This document shows, piece by piece, positions 1-11,100 of a stretch of 64,000 nucleotides of DNA. Each line of letters begins with the position of its first letter. Position 1 is the stretch's first letter. Source of the DNA: Coccinella septempunctata. Lineage: Eukaryota > Arthropoda > Insecta > Coleoptera > Coccinellidae. Location of the stretch: positions 53,160,270 through 53,224,269 of the forward strand of contig NC_058189.1 in the NCBI RefSeq assembly GCF_907165205.1, in the 5' to 3' direction. A model generated the notes under the pieces. That model was not told the origin of the DNA and did not search any database. It worked only from the letters and a program-made list of their open reading frames with translations. The position numbers and the translations under genes were made by a program.

Positions 1-58
1 GTCCAATTTTTCGTGAATATGCTTACCTCTCTTAACCCTTTTAAATACAGGTACTTGA
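1..58 (-). mobile_element. mariner transposase remnant (N-terminal scrap)
   Basis: The reverse complement of about positions 12-58 matches the segment coding YLKGLRGKQI near the N-terminus of the mariner at 18759-19797 (around 18959-19005). Only some 50 bases survive, and the flanking sequence does not continue the match, so this is an internal scrap or the edge of a deleted copy. It carries no function. Confidence 0.6.
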
Positions 59-559
59 TTTTGTACTTATTTCGTTTTTAGATTTTCATTCTCTTTCAAA
101 ATAAATTTATCAGTCATGTATGGTATCTGAAAAATTCATTATCAGAGTTGCTTGGAAAAAGTATTTTCCTAAATCTCCTTTTATTCAATTGTGAAGCTAT
201 TGGAAGCCTCAATTTAACGTGCTTACTAAATAGATTTTGGATTTTTTATTTTTGTTAGGTATCTTCGTTATTGATTATTACAGTGACTTGTATAGACTAG
301 ACTTCGAGAACTATTGATAGATTTAATCAAACAAAATATGAAGATAAAAGGTGGAAAAGATGAAAATTTTACACATATAAAGTCATTTCGTCTATTCTTA
401 TTTCCAAGACAAAAAACAGATTGTTTCTTTTCAAGCCAACAGTATAGTTATGCACTGAAACTGAAATTAACAATTTAAACTTTCTAAACTAGGCATTAAA
501 CGAATACAGGTACAATGTTAACAAGGGCTTAAAGTACAGAAGGGTTCAATCTCTTAATT
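58..559. other. AT-rich intergenic DNA, no gene seen
   Basis: Stop-rich in all frames, with no TIR, tandem repeat or recognisable coding stretch. It lies downstream of the small minus-strand gene ending at 560 and should hold its 3' UTR. A minus-strand AATAAA at 245-250 is rather far from the stop codon. Confidence 0.4.
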
Positions 560-1366
560 TCACCAATAATAATATCTATAAGGATAGTGAACACGAACAT
601 GTACACCTGGTGTCTCATACAGATACGGATAAGTACCAACTCTGACAATTGGACCGTAAACACCATCAAGTCCAAAGTAGAAAGGAAGAGGTGATGAAAT
701 CGTCGGAAGAATTACCATAGCGATGACTATGGTGGCCTGGAAGAAATAAGGAATTTGGAATTTGACCGATGAAAATCCAAGTAAACTAAATAACAGACGT
801 TTCACCGACTGTGTGCTAGTTTGATGATTAACACATCGTTAGTTGAAATAATTGTCAAGCTCATCTCTGAAATATTTGAAATCCCAGTTTTTTCAGACAT
901 TTCGAAAATATCGAGGTAATTTATTTGGAAAACATGTCTCAGGTGAAGCATCAGGGCGTCTAGAAGCTTGACCCTACATAATATCTGATAACTTTTCTAG
1001 AGTACCTTCAAGCCTGTCTCGTATTGTCAAAATTTTACATGTGAATGTTTTTGGTGGTCCCTATTATAGTCAAAAAATTTCAAATGGGAGGAAGGGACGA
1101 GAACTTATGTTGGTAAAAACATATGATTCGGCTATGATAACACCGGATTTATTTTGAATATTTCCCAAGAACTTGGCTCATCGTCAAGTTTTGAATTGTC
1201 TTTTTTATTCAAATTTTGGCAGGGTGAATGTGAGATGAAGGTTATGTCGGTATTGTATACGACACTTTAAGGAATCAACTATTGTTGAATAGAACAAAGC
1301 TTCTAATCTAATGAGGGAAGTGACCTATAACCACTGTTCAAATGAAATACTCACCAGGAGGCACAT
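560..1366 (-). CDS. Small secreted Tyr-rich protein (62 aa, two exons)
   Basis: Not recognised as a named gene. Proposed exon 1 is complement(1355..1366), coding MCLL, and exon 2 is complement(560..736). The donor reads CTG|GTGAGT and the acceptor TTCTTCCAG|GCC, both phase 0. Joined, the N-terminus MCLLATIVIAMVILPTISSP is a convincing signal peptide, which exon 2 alone lacks; this is the main support for the model. The mature part is short and rich in Tyr, Pro, Val and Gly, ending in YPYRYYYW. A tiny first exon interrupting the signal peptide matches the cuticle-type genes elsewhere in the window, so a secreted structural or cuticle-associated role is inferred. The intron is 618 bp. A weak TATTTATA lies at 1419-1426 on the minus strand. 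Reading exon 2 upstream without splicing gives an 81-residue frame starting MKRLL, which is less likely. Confidence 0.6.
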
Positions 1367-2340
1367 TGTCTTTATCAACATTTTGATCTCGTTGTGAACA
1401 AGTGCAATGAAGAAATGGTATAAATAAACATGAATTCAATGCGTCGAAATCAAAAAAACTCAATTATGGTACATTATAATGAAAGGTTTCTAATTATCAA
1501 TATCACTAGTGAAAACAAAATTATATTACGTTTTGCTATGGGGTTTTCCTTTACTGCCATAAACTCAAGGTGCTCTGCATCAATTCTCTCGGAACAAAAT
1601 GGAAAGTTTTATATTATTGATGGATTTGTTATATTTTTCACGAGAAGAATTGTATTGATCTGTAGATTTTTGATCGATTGAAATGCCTTTGGATTTAAAG
1701 AGAGTTATAATTCAAAATAGGTGATTTTTGTGGAAAACAACATGTATGTGGGGGTCATGAAACCAAATCTCAATGAATTCAACTATGACATGTAACTGTG
1801 TATATCAAAATCAATTCAAAAATTTTTTCTTTCGAAACCAAACGAAACCGTTCTTTGTTTGACTATTCTTCAGATGACACATATGTCTTTCATATTGTGT
1901 ATTGATATATTGTATGTATTCATATCAAACATCGAATACATGTAGGTACTTATAGTTATGTTGATCATCAATGAATTTCGAACGTGTAAACAACAAAGGT
2001 AAGGATTGTTTCGATATTGGGGATCTCAAAATCATTTGATGGAAATATAGACTAGAATTTCACCATTTCACTTCATTAGATGAGAGTTTTAGTGAGAAAA
2101 TAAGATCTATATTCATTCTTCAGAATATCATTAGACATTTCGAGGAATCACCAAAATTCCCTTTTATTCCAAATTGTATTTTCAGATATGTTGCTACTGT
2201 ATGGTTTTCCCTGTAGTTTGTGGTTTAAAAAGTCGATAATTTAAAATTGAAACCCTTTCACGAACATTTATACACCTCTGGTGGAATTTATAATCGATGA
2301 CTAGTGGTTTTTCACTAACAAAGAGAGAATGGAAACTTGA
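1367..2340. other. Intergenic region between divergent small genes
   Basis: Lies between the start of the minus-strand 62-aa gene and the TATA box of the His-rich gene, so it should contain both promoters. An open stretch at 1430-1681 has no protein-like composition and no support. No transposon ends were seen. Confidence 0.4.
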
Positions 2341-2348
2341 TATAAAAA
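2341..2348 (+). promoter_or_regulatory. TATA box of the His-rich gene
   Basis: TATAAAAA lies 79 nt before the ATG at 2420. No clear TCAGT initiator is seen about 33 nt downstream. Confidence 0.6.
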
Positions 2349-2419
2349 TGACTAGTCGAAATTCTCAAACATAGTTCCTGATCGTATTTCATACAGTTAA
2401 TATATATCAGCAATCCACA

Positions 2420-3564
2420 ATGAAGTCCCACCTTGTAAGTATATTTGTTAACATTGTTTTCATTGGGTTATTCAGTTGAGTCTTCCAATACAACATCAAA
2501 TTTTTCAAATCTATATCGAGACAGATTTCTTGTGAACAATTTTCCTTTTCAAATATGCAGTTGATGAATTTTCAACTCAATTGGACATAATCAACAACTT
2601 CAGTAGGCTCCCTAACCTAATCTTCAGTAGTCAAATATCAGAATTCGATTATGTCGAAGAATGCACTTCAACCCCCAAAGATTTTTAAAATAATTAAAAT
2701 TCCCCTATTTTTGTGTGTATGTTTCCATTCCAGTACGTTTTGAAGTTTTATTCAGTACAGTTATCTTACAAGTTGTTGTTCATTTCATTCACGCTAAACA
2801 AATAGTCGAACACCTAGTTTGACTGTTGACCACATAGTCCTGAAGATGCATGACAACCATCTCCTAGGAATCTGAACACATGAAGCATTAAAATACACCA
2901 TGAAGTAGAAATGGAATTTTTTTACGATAATCTTGAATTTTAATCTTTGTTTTCGCAGGTGATGTTTTTTGCGTTGTTATCCTACGCTTCTTCTACACAC
3001 CATCATCACAAGACCATAAAGGAGGAACACCATTATGCACCACACCATGAAACACACGTTAGAGAAGTCATATCTCTGCCCAAACCGATTCTGCCCATCA
3101 TACCACCCCCAGTTCATCATTCCCATGTAACTCTAGATAAGACTCTCCCATTCCCTTTTCCTCCAGTAATTCCTCCCCTCAAAGCCAAAACCATCCACAA
3201 GCATCATCATAAAATCCCCAACTTGCTTCCACCTCCGTTTGTTAAAGCTCTACCGGTACCAGTTCCTGCTGTGAAACACCATGTATCACTTGTCCCATCT
3301 CCTGTTCATCATGTCACCTTAAATAAGCCTCTCCCACCCCCTCTTCTTCCTGTAATCCAAGCAGCTAAAGGTATCCACAAGCATCATCATGAAGTGCCAA
3401 AGCTGATTCCTCCTCCAATTTTGAAGGCTCTAGCGGTTCCTGCTGTGAATCACCATGTACCAGTGGCACCATTAGCGGTAGTTACAAAACCACTGGTTCC
3501 ATTTGGAAAAGATCACCACAAGATCAACATCCACGAGCATATTGATGAGAGATATATTTATTAA
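2420..3564 (+). CDS. His/Pro-rich secreted protein, cuticle-type (206 aa)
   Basis: Exon 1 (2420..2434) codes MKSHL and exon 2 (2959..3564) the rest. Splice sites are CTT|GTAAGT and TTCGCAG|GTG, phase 0, with a 524-bp intron. The N-terminus MKSHLVMFFALLSYASS is a signal peptide cut by the intron, as in insect cuticle-protein genes. The mature chain is dominated by His, Pro, Val, Leu and Lys. It holds an internal duplication of about 60 residues (roughly 57-119 and 120-178), each unit running from a VHH..VTL motif through IHKHHH to a PPP..KAL block. His clusters could bind metal ions or take part in cross-linking; this is inference. No chitin-binding R&R consensus is visible. It carries no canonical AATAAA just after the stop. 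It neighbours, but does not match in sequence, the MFKY family. Confidence 0.8.
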
Positions 3565-3708
3565 TTGATAATTTTATGTCTTGTAGATTTTATTTTTCGA
3601 TTTTGAATTTTAGTGTAGGAATTATTTAACCAGATGTATTTGGATTGACTTTCGATAAATTGTTAATATGTACTCGGTGCTTTCAATTAAGATATACCTA
3701 CCTATATA

Positions 3709-4222
3709 CAGTCCCTGGCCATATTATTAGACGCATTGATTCGATGCAAAATTTCAATATTGAATTATTAAATTGAATGTATATGTTACATATACTTCAT
3801 CTGTAAATGGTTTTCACATATAATATATCATATTCAATAAAAAATATTGATTTATTGATGATTGAACATGAAATTCTAATATTTTGCTGAGCCACCCTGT
3901 GTAGCTATGAGAGTTTCATACTATCAATGCAGAATTTTTCGGTTTGCTGCATTCGAAGATAATGATTTCATATGTGGATTATCGAAATAACGTCCGAACC
4001 TGCAGAATGCAAGAAGTCCACTGGAAGACATAGTACTGAATCATACTTAAGTACTAACACTACAGCATCAAAAATAAATGCCAAATAGAACAATTTAATG
4101 AGAGTCGTAGATAAAACTGACATTCTGTGGAAATGAAATTCAAATATTCTGCTTTTTCCTCGGGCAAAACCCGTAAATATAAAAAAAATCCTCAGTGCGT
4201 CTAATAAACTGGCCAGGGACTG
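3709..4222. mobile_element. Pogo-like TIR element (non-autonomous, 514 bp)
   Basis: Both ends start CAGTCCCTGGCCA and stay nearly inverted-identical for about 30 bp, including TTATTAGACGCA. A TA dinucleotide flanks each side (3707-3708 and 4223-4224). CAGT-type termini with a TA target fit pogo/Tigger elements of the Tc1-mariner superfamily. There is no transposase frame, so it would be a MITE moved in trans. It lies about 145 bp downstream of the His-rich gene. Confidence 0.8.
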
Positions 4223-5461
4223 TATATTCTTCATATTATCTTCATTCTTAAAGTATTGCAGAAATTTTCAAATCACCAAAGAAGTATAAAAATTATATGA
4301 GAAATGAAACATGTAACATCTCATTGGTTGTTGAAATTCAAAAAAGATTTTTGCAGAAAAGTAACGCTTTCAATTTGGCAATGCTCAAAGTCGATTGGGA
4401 GTAGGACCTCTCTCTAGTGTTGTAAATTCTGGTGAATGTCGTGAGGCTTATTTAATCAAAACATACTGGGTTTACCAACAAATGGAATTCCCTCAAGGTG
4501 TTCCATGGTATCTGGTATTATTGCTGCCACTGATTTTTTGTGATATTGGTGGGGGTTTACCTCCATATTCTAAACTAAGAAGATGTAGACATTGTGTAAA
4601 GACAAAGTCTTCAAATGATATAGCTATATTTTCTTGTTTTAAACGCGGTTCTTTTATTCGATATATAGAAATAGAAAGTCATCTATAGTAATAGTCCAAT
4701 CTCACATGACACTGAACAAATGTTCTCTATATCATTTTGTTTTACCTCGCTTGAATTTTGAATATTAATACATAGATGTCGCCTGCAATACAGAAATTTA
4801 TAAATTCAAACCAGCCTCATATTTTTATCGATAAAAAATATGACATAACGTGAGTCACTTTCCATAAACAAATTGCTAATCCAGAGTGCCAAAACAAATT
4901 TTTGAAAATCTCCCATCTTATTTTATGTGACAGTTATTAGGTACTATAATCTAATAGCAGCGCGTATAGTGATTTTTTTGCCTTCATTTATCTACCTCTC
5001 ATTACCATATCACTAACAATTGTATAATAACGAGAGGTTGTTGCAGAATAACGTAATCTATCAATTTCGCACATCTAAAGGAGTGGTTTCTTCTCTAAAT
5101 ATATTGTGGAATTTTTAGAAATATTAAAATTTTTATATAATAAAATAAACTATAATAAACATTTTGATTTCCATTTTGCGTGGATTTCAGTTTGTCCCAT
5201 TTTCAACAAACGTTGTTTCTTACAAACATAATAAATATCCTCGATAATCTTTGTTCGATACGATACTACTCTCTCTATTCATTTTCATTTAACCTTTTTT
5301 GTTTGACAAAAATTATAAACACATATAAATGTCAATGGATTCCTTTTTGAGATCAATGATATATGTATAGGTACCTAACTGTTGAAATTCCATTCTTAAA
5401 ATGCCTGAATTCCATTTAGTTCAACACATTCATTTTTGGATGAATTAATATTTGTTGAATA
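4223..5461. other. AT-rich intergenic DNA, nothing recognised
   Basis: No inverted or tandem repeat and no convincing gene. An open stretch at 4395-4688 starts inside ordinary AT-rich sequence and lacks domain, promoter or splice support. Confidence 0.4.
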
Positions 5462-6145
5462 GGATGAATCTTTGACTCGTACTAATATTTTAATAGTAGA
5501 TTCTTGAGGTCGAAAGAAACACTTTTTTCCTATACCATTTTTTCCGATTCGGCCCTGATAAAAATATATAGGTAGCTATTTTAAATTTTCATAATGAGCT
5601 GTGTCACCCATTGAACTCTAAAAAAATTTTTAGTTCTTTTAAAGTTCAACTCTAAAAGAACTTTCAGTTCTTTTAGAGTTCAATGGTGCCACCCCTTCAG
5701 AATAACTAGATAAATCTGTGACACTACACATCTGTGGATCTTTAAACAGAGTTGTATTCAGCCAAAGTACCCAATCTTTCAAATTTCACACATATTTTTT
5801 ATTTTTGAACATCAAACTTTTAAATTTTCTGAAAATCGAATTACAAATTACAAACGGCGCATGATATGAAAAAATATGAAGAATACTTTTATTTTACAAA
5901 ACGTTCAAATATTTATTAGATAATTTCAAGAGTTGGGTTCTTTGAATTTTTGGCATTTTTATGGTCATAATGAGAAAACGTGTGTTCGACGAAGATTCAC
6001 CGAATAAAGAAAAAACTATATTCCGAAATTCATTTTATTCGACAGTTTGTGAGATTCGAAAAAAAAGTGTGTGACATTTTTTTATGGTTTTTCAACTAGC
6101 CAATTCGGAAAAAATGATGTCACTACCATTCAAGGTCTAATAAAA
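5462..6145. repeat. CAGGGTG-family TIR element, copy 1 (degenerate)
   Basis: Matches the complete copy at 31052-31733 and the truncated one at 24063-24555: it starts near TTTGACTCGTAC and includes GTTGGGTTCTTTGAAT and the ACAAAACGTTCAAATATT block. The outer CAGGGTG is lost here. The element contains no coding frame and is interrupted by a 77-bp palindrome at 5609-5685. Confidence 0.7.
5601..5693. mobile_element. 77-bp palindromic micro-element with 8-bp target duplication
   Basis: The element proper is 5609-5685, starting CATTGAACTCTAAAA and ending TTTTAGAGTTCAATG. It is flanked by GTGTCACC (5601-5608) and GTGCCACC (5686-5693), an 8-bp duplication with one mismatch. The related repeat at 31052-31733 shows the uninterrupted site near 31595. 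An 8-bp duplication suggests hAT-type mobilisation. Confidence 0.7.
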
Positions 6146-6826
6146 AACATTTTCAAATATTTATGTAAAAATATCTAAATGTTGATAGTGAACAGCAAGA
6201 TAAGCACATTGCTATGTACCATGAACTAAGTCCTTTCTTCAAAAGTAGCCATATTATTTTGTTCGAGACTATCTAGAAGATAATCTCACTGTTGTTTTCA
6301 ATTTATCTGCTGGTTTAAATATGATTTTTTTCACATTATCCTATAACCTTGCTATATCTATTGGAATCAAAAAAATTAGTAAGTATTGTATATAATTATT
6401 AATAAATATTTATTATTATAAGATTCAAGATAATCAAGTGGAAATACGTACATTTTTGTACCATGAATCTTCCAATACCGAATATTTTTCCCTCCATGTA
6501 TTCATGCCGAAGTTCATCAGCATTGCTGATGTAAGGGCATTCGTAAATTTTGAACAGATGACTCAATTCTCAAATTATCTCTTTGTCCAGGTATTCAAAT
6601 AGCAGATATTCGCAGATGAATATTTCAATCAGGTTCTCTTAGGAAAACTACCAATTCGATATTCCCCAATTCAGACTTGATTGCAAATGATCACCAAAGT
6701 ACAATCTTCATCATCGATCTTCACGTAAAATTCGGGCCATTGCATACTCAGACAGCCTGTGAATACTAAAATATAGAGATGGCCTTACTTTAGGCTCTCC
6801 ATTATTTTATTCAGACGGCTCGGAGT
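6146..6826. other. Upstream region of the 6896 gene
   Basis: AT-rich sequence with no coding potential or transposon ends seen. It presumably holds the regulatory DNA of the cuticle-type gene that follows. Confidence 0.35.
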
Positions 6827-6834
6827 TATATAAG
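6827..6834 (+). promoter_or_regulatory. TATA box of the 6896 gene
   Basis: TATATAAG lies 69 nt before the ATG. No exact initiator is evident at +32 to +33. Confidence 0.65.
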
Positions 6835-6895
6835 TCCGAATTTTTTCAGATGGATGTAGATAGACATTACCCGTCAACCAAAACAAATCTACACC

Positions 6896-8002
6896 ATGTT
6901 CAAACACGTAAGTCTAGCATTTCTTGATATCCATCAAATTAAACGTTACTTTGGGTATTTTTGTTCGTATAATATATTGATTTACATCAATATATTCCTT
7001 AGGATTAGCGAACGTTTCATTTGCTTATAAATGTACCTATTGAAAAGTTCCCAAATTTTTTTTTAACCGCATGTTATAAGAAAATCTCAGTCAAAATGCA
7101 GATTTCATAAAAGAGACATTCTGTATAGAATTTCAATGTTTATAAGGAGAAACTCCTATAGATTTTATTCGTAACCTTAATGCATTCTGATACTTTATAA
7201 CTTTTGAGGATTTTCTTGTAGACTCCTTCTCTCTAGAATCTTCGAACTGGAATTTACCTAGTAGGCGGTTATCATGTTAACATTAAAGGGGAACAACACA
7301 ATTTTTTTTATTGCCCTCTCGCTTTCATAGAACGTCTTTTCAATTTAATTTTGTTTTCAAGATAAAACTTCACATTTTATTTTCAGGTGCAATCTTTAGG
7401 GGGCTGCCAAATATTTTTTTTTGCAATTATTTATTTTCACCCTTTATGTCAATAGCTTCGTATCCCCTCCCATATCATTCTGTAGTATATGTTTCATTTT
7501 AATCCATATGTGCCAAAATTACATTATCTGTTCATCTCCACTTTGCAAAAATATTTTTTGAAAGCTTCTTTATATTGAATTACCTTCGAAATTACCGACA
7601 CAATCCGATATTTCGCCAAATTTATTTACTAGTTACCTGTTCACCAAACATCGAAGAAAATATTATCAAATTACCAATTTTGATCGAATAGTCAAATGAT
7701 AATAATATCGAAGTAATTCTTTTTCAATATTGATTTTTTTATAGGTTGTGATCCTTGCAGTTATCATGGGATGTGGTCTTGCCACGCCAGTACCAGAAGC
7801 CAAGCCAGTTCCAGAGGCTAAAGCTGTTGCTAAGCCTAACTACTTTGCTCCAGTTGTAGCACCAGCAGTAGCTCCTGCAGTGGCTTATACTGCCGGCTAC
7901 ACAGCTCCACTAACTTACAGCTCATACTATTCTCCATACGCTGCTTCCTACACCGCATACTCACCGTATAGTGCTTATTCTGCACCTGTAGTTTATGTTT
8001 AG
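6896..8002 (+). CDS. Cuticle-type Ala/Pro/Tyr-rich secreted protein (89 aa)
   Basis: Exon 1 (6896..6907) codes MFKH and exon 2 (7745..8002) the rest; the intron is 837 bp, CAC|GTAAGT to TATAG|GTT, phase 0. The joined N-terminus MFKHVVILAVIMGCGLA is a signal peptide. It is followed by a linker with two PVPEAK motifs, an APAVAPAVAY stretch and a Tyr/Ser/Ala tail with repeated YSPY and YSAP motifs. This is the low-complexity cuticular-protein style of insects, so it probably acts in the extracellular cuticle; no chitin-binding consensus is seen. Exon 1 MFKH, where the paralogs have MFKY, and a GCGLA cleavage region make it the most divergent of the group. AATAAA is at 8024-8029. Exon 2 and about 720 bp of 3' flank are duplicated at 10469-14984. 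Confidence 0.88.
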
Positions 8003-8721
8003 AATGTATTTTTCGGATCTGTAAATAAACCTCTGCTTCTATCAACTGCTGTTAGTTTTTGAAAATTTAAATTTCCATAGAATGTCCTCTTAATTTCGTT
8101 TCAGTGTACTGGCTTCTAAGAAAAAAATAAAAAGTGCTTTTAAGGTGCCATATTTAGGGGGCTGTATCTATATAGACAGGGTCTGAAAAGAAAAGATTTA
8201 TATAGAACGAAACTATTTCAAAATTTTTACGCTATCCAGTAACACCGATTTTCAATAATCACCTACTTCGAATTTTTCCCCAGAAAACATTTTATGAGGA
8301 CGTTGTTTCTTCTGGCAAATCCTTTCAATCTGTTTGCTAGAAAATCCAGACAAACCATTATGTATTAGGTATGTGGGTAGAAGAGGAAGTTTCAACAAGT
8401 TCCAAGACACGAAGTTTACGAAGTATATTAGCTGGGCTCAGTTGATTCCAAATTGATTTCTATTGAATTCGATTAAATGTCTACTCCATACTTAGGGCTT
8501 TCAGTTTTGACCTACCAGGAAATGCTCTCAAAGATACAGTATAGGTGGGTAGACACTAACATAACGCCAACGCAGTTCTAGATATGAAAATTACATTTGC
8601 TCAATGCTCATCCAATATCAAGTGTTTGTAGGGATTCTTTCAAGGAGAGCGCATCCAATAACCGAGTAAGAAATATTATATAGGAAATCGTACAGTATAC
8701 TTTTTGCGTGCTTGGTCTTAG
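7611..8721. repeat. Parent unit of a segmental duplication
   Basis: Intron end, exon 2 and 3' flank of the 6896 gene. The same sequence, diverged, recurs at 10469-10998 and 14177-14984, once insertions are removed. Exon 1 and the promoter are outside the unit. At 8128-8130 the single TAA is the empty site for the MITE present in the duplicate. Confidence 0.85.
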
Positions 8722-9028
8722 CAAAGGGAGCATATTTTTCTGCCACATGTCTGAATTTATTTTATTGTAGGTCGAAAGTGGCCTCAGATGATTGGGCTGG
8801 ACTTATTGCAGGAAAATTCGTGTTCGTCTGGCCACCTATGAACACTGTAATATCCGAAGAAAAAGCTAGCACTTGTAATTTTTAGGGTAGGTTAAGGTTG
8901 ACGTGCTCGATACTTTCAGAAGATTTGTACGAAATTTCTTGTGTGCAGTATTATACTCAAAGTTAACAAAATCTGCATTCGAGAAATTTTTCGACATATT
9001 TCGCAGAAACGTTCGAAAGCGAAAATGA

Positions 9029-10199
9029 ATGTACAAAAAAAAAATTATTGAGGCAGCCAGTAGTGTAGCTTCAAGTTTATTACCTACAAAATCAGCTTCA
9101 AGGTACGAGCGAGAATACGACGACTTCAAAAAGTGGCAAAACAAAAATAGTGTGATTGGGGTAACTGAAGATGTTTTCTTGGTCTACTTGAATCAACTAT
9201 CAGCTAGATTCAGCCCTAATACTTTATGGGCAAAATGGTCTATGCTGAAAAGCTACTTGGAAATGAAAGAAAATGCCCCCGTTCGCAGGTTTGTTTTCCT
9301 TAAAAAATTTATTGAAAAATATGACGTTTAGTTGGCATTTGCAGATTTGAAAAGGTAATAGCGTTTCTGAAACGAAAAAATGAGCGTTATACGCCAAAAA
9401 AGGCCAAGGTATTAAGTAAAGAAGAGGCTGAACAATTTCTTTTACATGCTCCTGATGACCAGTGGTTGCTGGCGAAAATTGTAACAATATTTGGGATTTT
9501 TGGATGTTGTCGATGTGACGAAATTCTCTCCTTAAACATGAATGATGTAGAAGATATGGAAAAATACGATATTGTGACATTGCGGCAAACAAAAAATTCA
9601 ACAACAAGAAGATTCACCATAACCGATGATGGCTGCAGCTTCAAGTCCTGCATGTTATACAGAAAATATGTAAATCTTCGGCCTCCTGGAACAGAAAGCC
9701 TAAGATTTTTTTGACATACCGACATGGAAAGTGCATTTCCCTTAATGCTGGCCAGCACACTATTGGTGGTGTCCCAAAGCAAATAGCGAAATATTTAGGT
9801 TTAAAAGACCCAGAGTTATACACCGGCCACTCTTTTCGCAGAACTGGAGCCACTATGGTTGCGGATTCGGGTGGAGATATTTTAGCACTAAAGCGTGCAG
9901 GAGGGTGGAAGAGCACCGAAATTGCGATGAGTTATGTCGATGATTCGGTCAACAAAAAAATCGAAATGTCTAGCAAATTATTTGGTAGTAAGGAGAGTAC
10001 AAATGTTCTGCAGTCCTCGAGTTCAGCAGTTTCTCAGTCAACAGATGGTTCATCATCATCAGTATCAACTCTTTCATCATCAAAAATCTGTGTTACTGGA
10101 AATGACAATTGTACCATGATTTTCAACATATATGACGATAAAACAAAATTTTCTAATGTAAATAATACTACTATAACTTGTAGAAATTTTGCAAGTTAA
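9029..10199 (+). pseudogene. Crypton-type tyrosine recombinase, frameshifted
   Basis: Site-specific DNA recombinase of a Crypton-like element. Exon 1 (9029..9288) and the following part (from 9345) join across a 56-bp intron (GCAG|GTTTGT to TTTGCAG|ATT), giving an N-terminal SAM-like part (RYEREYDDFKKWQ) and then the catalytic domain. Visible catalytic features are Arg in GCCRCDEIL, the HSFRRTGAT box (H-x-x-R), GGWKS and the likely nucleophile Tyr in AMSYVDDS. The frame breaks in a run of seven Ts at about 9706-9712, where a one-base change brings in TGA; the second half continues open from 9711 to 10199. After the catalytic domain comes a Ser-rich tail. The single lesion in a homopolymer could be real or an assembly error. 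It sits between the two copies of the segmental duplication. Crypton, rather than a phage integrase, is inferred from the intron and the insect setting. Confidence 0.75.
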
Positions 10200-10605
10200 C
10201 TGTCAGTTTTACAAGTTAGTGACTTGATAACATAAACTTTCTTGATTAATATTGTGTTTTTGGAAACTGACGTTTACAAATTAGAAACAACTAAAATTAT
10301 GAACAGTATTGGTCTAGTTCATTACCTAGATAGATGGCAAAAATCTCTAGATGTAATTATTCTATGATCATCATCAATTTATGATTTTGTCTGTTGTGTC
10401 AAAATTAATAAACAATGTTAGTAAAATTGAATCTTATTCTAACTTTAGCCTTCCTCCCCAGAGGAAATTTTCGCCAAATTTATTAACTAGTTACCGATTA
10501 ACAAAACATTGAAAAAAATATTATGAAATTACCAAATTTTATCGAATAGTCAAATGATAATGATAATACTGAAGTAATTCTTTTTCAATATTAATTTTTT
10601 TTTAG

Positions 10606-10860
10606 GTCGTTATCCCTGCAGTTCTCAATATCAATGGGATGTGGTCTTGCCACAACAGTACCAGATGTCAAGCCAGTTCCAGAGGCTAAAGCTGTTGCTT
10701 AGCCTATAACTACTTTGCTCCAGTTATATAGCTCCTGCAGTGGCTTTATACTGCCGGCTACACTGCTCTACCAATTTACAGCTCATACTATTCTCCATAC
10801 GCTGCTTCCCCACCGCATACTCACCCTACAGTGCTTATTCTGCACCTTTAGTTTATGTTT
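10606..10860 (+). pseudogene. Duplicated exon 2 of the 6896 cuticle gene (dead)
   Basis: Clear match to exon 2 at 7745-8002, keeping the acceptor TTTTAG|GTC and the AATAAA after the stop. It is broken by an extra stretch after GCAGTT that shifts the frame, by GTTGCTTAG (in-frame stop where the parent has GTTGCTAAG), and by further small indels. No exon 1, TATA box or signal-peptide start precedes it, so it was probably non-functional from birth. Confidence 0.9.
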
Positions 10861-11100
10861 AGAATGTATTGTTCGAATCTGTAAATAAACCTCTGCTTCT
10901 ATTAGCTATTGTTAGTTTTTGAAAGCTTAAGCTTGCATAGAATGTCCTCTCGATTTCGTTTCTGTCAGTTTTCTGGCTATACTAAGAAAAAAAATTAACG
11001 GACGGTTTCATAATCAAACCTAAAGTCTCTTTAATTTTAAAGCCTCCTTTAACCCTACTAAAAATGACAGTAAAGGAAGCTTTAAGCTTAAAGTGACTTT

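Noticed and set aside
4395..4688. 97-codon frame
   Set aside because: No domain or splice logic; composition is not protein-like and no neighbour matches.
7836..8045. Antisense frame across exon 2 of the 6896 gene
   Set aside because: Complement of a clear coding exon; similar shadows occur opposite the paralogs at 29083, 45718 and 48964.
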